This document shows positions 58,450-64,000 of a DNA stretch of 64,000 nt, in pieces. The DNA lies in contig JAPVLO010000232.1 in assembly GCA_027257055.1 (NCBI GenBank), positions 2,728,001 through 2,792,000 on the forward strand, given 5' to 3'. A model generated the notes under the pieces. That model did no database searches. It had not been told where the DNA came from and saw nothing but the letters and a program-made list of their open reading frames with translations. Positions within the stretch are counted from its first letter, which is position 1. Each line of letters starts with the position of its first letter. Source of the DNA: Cephalopachus bancanus (Eukaryota; Chordata; Mammalia; Primates; Tarsiidae). The translations under genes were made by a program, and so were the position numbers.

Positions 58450-59340
58450 TTCCTTACTTGTCTACTGGCTCATGGTGTCAGGGACTGTGGCAGACTCCTT
58501 GTGCCCATGAGGAAGACATCAATGACGTGTCTGTGATGGCCAGTCAGTGAGAAGGGAGGTGTTCAGAGCCTGATGGTGCAGGGAAACCACTGAATGCCAG
58601 GTCCTGGAGCCCCCACCCTGGTCTTGTTGTGTGAGATCCCCTTTACTGACCATATGCACTAGCACCTAGTCCTACCAGCAGCTAAAAACATCTCACTGAC
58701 TCACCCTGTGAACCTTCAGGCCATAGATGTGCCCACCAAATACCTTGCTACACAAAGACCATGGAAGTGTCTAGGAGAGCAACCACATTCTTTCACTCAC
58801 TGGATAAGAGTAGGCCCCGGAGACACCCTATAGTACCCACCATCCAACTCTCACAATGACCCTCTGTATTTGTAAAACACGTTACAGATTCATTAATCAC
58901 AAGAAGAATGTGTGTGAGAGTATAATGCACTAAGCACTCCACGTGAATTGCCAAAAACAAGGTGGCATTGTACCTTAAATGTCAGTGTCCTCGGGATCAG
59001 AGTGAGATAGTCTTGAGGGTCAGCTCATCTCCAGGTCCACAGGCAAAGCTAGCCCCTGGTCCATCCTAGTCCCACCCAGGGAGGCCCCCACATGGCAGCC
59101 ACAGCCTCCTCGCATGGCAATCCAGTGCCACCTTATTTAACAGCAATTGAAGGGAATGATGAAAACACACACTGCCCTCCCACCTTCACCCTGCCCCACA
59201 CCTCCTCCTCCACCCCAGGCTACATAATTTTTTCCTGGTCTTGAAATGGGCTCTATCTCTCTCTTGCCTGCCTCACAGTGTCTTTGAAGAATAGAATACA
59301 ATAAATATGGAAAATACAAAGTGATATATAAATCATGGAA
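58450..59340. other. Intronic sequence without a recognised gene
   Basis: Nothing recognised. Confidence 0.4.
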
Positions 59341-59344
59341 CCGG

Positions 59345-59545
59345 GGCTACAAAGGTGATGCTGTAAGTCATCTCAACTTACTGTGTGTCAACATCACCAG
59401 GAGAGCTTTCTAAAAACACTGCTGTCAGACTCTTGCCCTGGAAATAGAAATAGAAAGGGCCTGAGGTAGAAAGCCATAGTTTTTCAAAGCGTCCCAAGTG
59501 GACATTCTAACATGTATCCGGAGTGGATGAGAATCACAGATGCCG
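59345..59545. mobile_element. MER5A-like hAT relic
   Basis: CATCTCAACTTACTGTGTGT, CATCACCAGGAGAGCTTTCT, AAAAACACTGCTGTCAGACT, then AGTGGATGAGAATCACAG follows the order of MER5A (a short non-autonomous Charlie element). Confidence 0.55.
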
Positions 59546-59710
59546 AATTCTGTCCTGGGCAGGTGAGAAAGCAAGACCAGGAAGTGAGGAGGAGTTCAAA
59601 ACCCTGCATGTGGCAGGAGAGCCAGAGCGCCAGGGTCTGGTCTCCTGAGTTCCAGGTCAGGTGTCTTCCCATTACTCTCAGAGTCAGTCTTGGGGATTGA
59701 GAGCATTGTT

Positions 59711-60003
59711 TTTTGTTTGTTTGTTTTGAGTTGGAGTCTCACTCTGTCGCCCAGACTGGAGTGCAGTGGCCACTCCAGGCCACCGCAGCCTCGACCTGCT
59801 GGGCTCCTGCGATCCTCCCGCCTCAGCCTTCCGAGTAGCTGGAATTACAGGCATGCGCTACCATGCCCGGCTGATTTTTTTTTTATTTATTGTAGAGATG
59901 AGGTCTCGCTGCCCAGGCGGGTCTCAAACCCGCGGGCTCAGGCAATCCACTCACCTCAGACTCCCAAAAGCATGGGATTACAGGCTGAGCCACCGAGCCT
60001 GGC
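59711..60003 (-). mobile_element. Variant Alu, minus orientation (copy 2)
   Basis: A full-length dimer with a TTTTTTGTTTGTTTGTTTTG tail and a perfect 13-bp target duplication, TGAGAGCATTGTT (59698-59710 and 60004-60016). It shares with 10669-10962 the same non-standard right monomer (TGGCCACTCCAGGCCACCGC region), TTTATTGTAGAGATGAGG and CAGGCTGAGCCACCG. The perfect flanks suggest a relatively recent insertion. Confidence 0.92.
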
Positions 60004-60214
60004 TGAGAGCATTGTTATTGCATCAGAGAGAGGAAGAGCAGGAGGAAGGGATCCTGAAGGGCCATGAGAAACATTTCAGGGGTGACAACAGAAAGACTCA
60101 TTATCTAATTGAAGTGATGGTTTCACAAGTCAAAACTCATTCAATTGTACACTTTAAATATGCAGTTTATGGGCTATTGATTATATAATGATAAAACTAT
60201 GCTTAAAATAAAAA

Positions 60215-60790
60215 AGACATAAAAAGACAACAAACAGCCAACAGAACGGGAAAATTAAATATCTTCACAAATCAAGAGTCTAATATCAAGGATCTATAAA
60301 GAATTCCTACAACTCAACAACAAAAAGACCAAAAATCAATTTTAAAATTATCATAATTTTTTTAGAAAGTTAGCAAATTACTCGAAGAGACATTTTTTTT
60401 TAAAAAGATATATAAGTGGCCAATACACATATGAAAAGATGGTTGAAATCATTGGCCACTAGGGAAATGCGAATCAAGACTACAATGAGATGCCATTTCA
60501 CACCCTCTAGAACAGTTATAATCATGAAAACAGAAAATAGCAAGTATTAGTGAAGATGTGGCAAAATTGGAACCCTTGAATATTGCTGGTAAAAATGTAA
60601 AATGGTCCAGCCACTGTGGAAAACTATTTGGCAGTTTCTCAGAGAGCTAAGCACAGAATTACCACATACTCCAGCAATCCCACTCCTAGATATAGTCCAA
60701 AAAGGATTTAAAATGGGGGTGCAAGCAGACACTTATCCAACAATGCACATTGCAGCCAGTGTTCAAGAGTCAAAAAGTGGAAATGACCCA
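60215..60790 (+). mobile_element. L1 ORF2 3' fragment, plus orientation
   Basis: AATATCAAGGATCTATAAAG, ATTCCTACAACTCAACAACA, GGGAAATGCGAATCAAGACT, TGAGATGCCATTTCACACCC, CCACTGTGGAAAACTATTTG, AGCAATCCCACTCCTAGATA are the known order near the end of L1 ORF2. It is broken by frameshifts and stops. Confidence 0.9.
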
Positions 60791-60895
60791 AGAAAAACGT
60801 AAGATACAAAATTTTGATTTTGGGGGGTCATAAATAAGTTCCCCAATGTCCAAAATTCCATTATAAGCCAAATATCATTACAATAAAACAAGTGG

Positions 60896-61025
60896 TCCTA
60901 ACGCTCCCATTATTATCTGCATTTTGCCAATGCGGAAACTCCAAATTAGAGACCATGGATCCCAGAACCACAAAACGAGGGACCGGCTGGGCTTGAAGTC
61001 CAAGTCCAGTGCTCTTTTCACTACA
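60896..61025 (-). repeat. MIR-like relic
   Basis: CCCATTATTATCTGCATTTT, GCCAATGCGGAAACTCC and a CAGTGCTCTTTTCACTACAG tail are a MIR in reverse orientation. Confidence 0.6.
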
Positions 61026-61029
61026 GCCT

Positions 61030-61665
61030 GGGCATCACTCCAGTGATCCAGATGCTTCCAAGGGCCACTCTGCACTACCTCCCTCAAAGGGGATAAGATC
61101 TGAAGGCATAAAACACATTTTGCCTGTTCCAACAAATCAGCATTAGTATGATCTAAAAAATACTGGCATCCTAGCCAAAAAAATCTTTAAGAAGCCAGAA
61201 AAAGAATGGAACAGTATTGACCAGAGTCTAGTCTGGGTCTGGATGGCAAGTGCACGTGGAGGGAGCTGGCAGGAGCTGGAATGTGGGTGACATCTTTTTC
61301 CTACTTAAGAAGTCAGCTGCCTCTTATCAAAGTGGAAGAAAATTTTTTTTCCTGCATCATCCCAAATAATATGATGTCATACCATCCCCTGGGCCCACTG
61401 TATCACCTGCCCTTCATGTCTCCAGATGCTCCTCTTCCCAAAACATTTGTTGGCTCTGATACTCAAGAGCCGTCAATGGCTTCCTATGCCTACAGAGCAA
61501 GAGACAGGCTTCGCCTTGTATTGGACGACCTCCATCATCTGGCTTCCAGGATTCTCACTCCAGCAGACCCTCTCCCACTGCCCAAATGCGTCCTGTGCTT
61601 GCCTATTTCATTCTCCATCAAGTTGTTCCCTTTACATGGGATTTCCTTTCCTTCTCTCCTCCACT
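61030..61665. other. Intronic sequence without a recognised gene
   Basis: Nothing recognised; the 167-residue open frame at 61281-61784 overlaps a MIR-like relic and is not a known protein. Confidence 0.4.
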
Positions 61666-61669
61666 CTCT

Positions 61670-61790
61670 TGTCACTTATGGATTGGACCTTGGACTAATG
61701 ACTTATCCCCTCCACGCCTCAATGTCCTCAACTCTAAAAGGGGATGACAGTAGGATCTGCCTTCCAGGATGTGGTGAGGAATAGAGGGCG
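61670..61790 (+). repeat. MIR-like relic
   Basis: TGGACCTTGGACTAATGACT, CCACGCCTCAATGTCCTCAA, AAAAGGGGATGACAGTAGGA, TGCCTTCCAGGATGTGGTGA is the MIR order, decayed. Confidence 0.7.
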
Positions 61791-62096
61791 ACCCATGAGA
61801 CTGGCCGCCAACCCCCCCCCACCAAGCTCCTCCTCACTGCTAAGTCAGAGGAACTTCTTTCCTTCCTGCAGTTTCCAAACAAGTTCACCTGTGCGAGCAA
61901 TTGTCCTTTCACTTCCTGCTTGGCATTTGCCATAATGTTTATGCCTGTATTCCCTCGGCCTCCAAGTAAACCCTCTGGAGGTGAAGATGTTCTTATTTTT
62001 AGTTTCATGCACAGTATCCAGCACTGTATGGGCGCCAGTGAGAGCTGGAAGAACAAAACATCAGGATCATATGACCTCAAATCACCCCTGGAGCAG

Positions 62097-62395
62097 CCCT
62101 CACAGTGCTCTGAGTCCCCACATGGGTTGCCAAATTCTCAGAGCAGGACATGAACTCAGGAATTGGATGGGTGAAAGGACCCAGCAAGAAAAGATTTAAC
62201 TCATCCCCAGACAGTCCCTGTTCAAAGGGTGCTGGAATCCACAGAGGCCAGCCTCGGCCCTGTTTTCCATCCCAAAGCATCTTTCAACAATGCAAAGATT
62301 TCCTCCACATCAAGAGTCCCTCATGCTCACTTGAAACAAAAAGCTTTGGCTCCACAAGAAAACCTCATCCATGAAGCCACAGCTGCCATGTCCAC
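62097..62395 (+). repeat. Local direct duplication, copy 1
   Basis: About 300 bases that recur at 63116-63415 in the same orientation with roughly 21 substitutions and one 1-base indel (about 93% identity by eye). The match starts at CCCTCACAGTGCTCTGAG and ends at CCACAGCTGCC. Changes are concentrated in the first 60 bases. No known family recognised. Confidence 0.9.
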
Positions 62396-62628
62396 TCCGG
62401 AGAGATCTGACTCAGTGGAGGCCACAGGCTGTAGCCCTGGAATGCCCTGCACACCCTCCCTGCCTGCTCCCAGAGCCAGCCCTTCCTCTGTTCATTGCCT
62501 GCCTCAGAGCCAGCCACTCACACCAACCCACCTCCTTGAACGAAGCCACCCATCTTGGGACCCAAGAACCCTGTTGGGGCTCCCTTCCCACAGAAAGGCC
62601 CTGTAAGGCTGTTCTAAAGGACAGAATA

Positions 62629-62659
<31 letters not shown>

Positions 62660-62666
62660 CGATGAT
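62629..62666. repeat. (GAT)n microsatellite
   Basis: About twelve GAT/TGA units with one GAC interruption. Confidence 0.95.
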
Positions 62667-62669
62667 TTG

Positions 62670-63110
62670 CAACTCAGGAGGCAACAGAGTCAATGAGATT
62701 GACTCTGACATTCCCTCAGAGGTGAGGAAAAGTGGAAGAAAGGGAGGCTGGGCAATAAAATGACCACTTTATGAAAGTTCCAAAAGGCCAGGAAAGAGGA
62801 TGCCACAGCTTGATGGGGGTAAATAGGAGGGCGAGTGGGAACTCATACTGAAATGGAAAGTTGGTCTGCAACAATGAAGAAAGGATAGCACACTTACTTC
62901 TTGGCTGGAACAGGGATAGCTAGAGAGAAGTCCAAGGAGTAAACCCGGATCTTCCCTGATGGATCCAGAGCCCCCACCTCACCTGCCACAGAGCCACCAC
63001 TCCTGCCAACTACATCCACCATGAGACCCACGGCTCCTTGTAGAGATCCACAGGAAAAACAAGCAGCCTCCAAGAGAGAGATGGCCTGGGGTCCCTCCTG
63101 CCCTGGCCCT
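62670..63110. other. Spacer between the duplicated blocks
   Basis: No gene recognised. Together with the GAT run it separates the two copies by about 720 bases. Confidence 0.45.
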
Positions 63111-63115
63111 CCCAA

Positions 63116-63415
63116 CCCTCACAGTGCTCTGAGCCCCCACACAGGTCACTAGATCCTCAGAGCAGGACATGAACTCAGGAATTGGATGGCTGCAAGGACC
63201 CAGTGAGAAAAGGTTTAACTCATCCCCAGACAGTCCCTGTTCAAAGGGTGCCCGGAATCCACAGAGGCCAGCCTCGGCCCTGCTTTCCATCCCAAAGCAT
63301 CTTCCAACAATGCAAAGATTTCCTCCACATCAAGAGTCCCTTGTGCTCACTTGAAACAAAAAGTTTTGGCACCACAAGAAAACCTCATCCATGAAGCCAC
63401 AGCTGCCTTGTGTCC
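63116..63415 (+). repeat. Local direct duplication, copy 2
   Basis: Partner of 62097-62395, offset 1,019-1,020 bases. Similar flanks do not extend beyond the block, so the unit is either the duplicated block itself or two insertions of one small element. Confidence 0.9.
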
Positions 63416-63419
63416 ACGT

Positions 63420-64000
63420 ATCTACATCGGATGCAAGAACAGAGAGCTGGCTCCAGGGGTCACGTCCCTGGGGACTAACCCAGCAGTGCATGTGCACAGA
63501 CTCAGCAGAGGTGGGGGAGTGGGGAAGCATGGAGGGGAAGGGGAGAGTCTCCAGATGAAGAGCAGCCAGGAGCTGGGACGAGAGACAGGCGCCCAGGTTG
63601 GCTGGCACGCAAAGTCGTTTATTCTGGTGGTCTCCAAAATAACGGGGACAGAAAGAAGATACTAGAACTTCTGTTTAAATATATTAGTATCTCAAAAGAC
63701 TGAAAGACAACAGCCCTCCTAATATCTGATACACAGAACTGGCCCCCTTGCCAGGGACTGGCACAGGACTCTCATTCCTTAGTCTGCCATCCACAGTTTG
63801 GAAGACATTGTCATTTACCTATGCCAGTTAAGGGGATCTATGCTGCCTTGAATTATTTCACCCCAATAGTTCAATGTTGTAAAATAACAAGGCAGGTGGC
63901 TTTAAGAGACTCCTATCAGGAGAGTGTGGGTAGAAAAGAACACAGATCACACAGGCACAGATCACACAGATGAAGATGTGGTTGGTCGACTCTTAGGACA
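63420..64000. other. Intronic sequence to the right edge
   Basis: A small tandem phrase occurs at 63940-63975 (CACAGATCACACAGGCACAG). Nothing else recognised. Confidence 0.4.

Larger units (their letters stand above)
40436..64000 (-). other. PLXNA4: PLXNA4 intron 1 (3' part, open at the right edge)
   Basis: This sequence lies upstream of the 5' UTR segment on the coding strand. I see no CpG island or promoter, so exon 1 is further right. It carries hAT relics, L1 fragments, one variant Alu, one mariner copy, MIR/L2/MER5 relics and a direct duplication near the right end. Confidence 0.8.

Overview
This is a piece of primate nuclear genome. It holds two exons of one gene, PLXNA4 (plexin-A4, a semaphorin receptor chain), on the minus strand, set in long introns. 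The residues encoded by exon 2 (39165-40349) and exon 3 (22322-22504) match plexin-A4 over the signal peptide and most of the sema domain. Both exons have canonical splice sites, and the reading frame passes from exon 2 to exon 3 in phase 0. The sequence is not human: the signal peptide and the stretch just after it differ clearly from the human protein as I remember it. Dimeric Alu elements show it is a primate. The Alus are either old J-like copies or two copies of an unusual variant (10669-10962 and 59711-60003). There is no typical simian AluS/AluY and no strepsirrhine-type Alu. Three copies of a mariner-derived family do not look like the human mariners. Together this suggests a non-simian haplorrhine such as a tarsier, as an inference of moderate strength.

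Layout on the plus-strand axis. 1-22321 is the start of intron 3. 22322-22504 is exon 3. 22505-39164 is the complete intron 2 (16,660 bp). 39165-40435 is exon 2, with 86 bp of 5' UTR, the start codon and 395 codons. 40436-64000 is the downstream end of intron 1; the promoter and exon 1 lie beyond the right edge. Exon 4 and the rest of the receptor lie beyond the left edge. I see no second protein gene, no rRNA or tRNA gene, no CRISPR array and no intact transposon gene.

The introns carry ordinary mammalian repeats: five or more L1 or L1-like fragments, MIR and L2 relics, a MER5A-like and a MER1-like hAT relic, a Tigger-like element, six Alus, and many microsatellites. These include a 450-bp purine tract, a GT/TA/AC palindrome joined to a TGGA minisatellite, and CT/AC tracts. 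Less ordinary items are three similarly deleted mariner copies of about 0.55-0.59 kb, a 300-bp direct duplication at 62.1 and 63.1 kb (about 93% identical by eye), a 23-base exact direct repeat at 34.0 and 35.4 kb, an inverted repeat pair at 47.3 and 48.1 kb, and several AT-rich, repeat-free blocks that could be conserved regulatory elements.

I found no convincing previously undescribed biological system. The best leads are the lineage-specific repeats (variant Alu, mariner family, local duplication), and the open reading frames that continue past the exon 2 and exon 3 donors, which could encode short secreted sema-only products.
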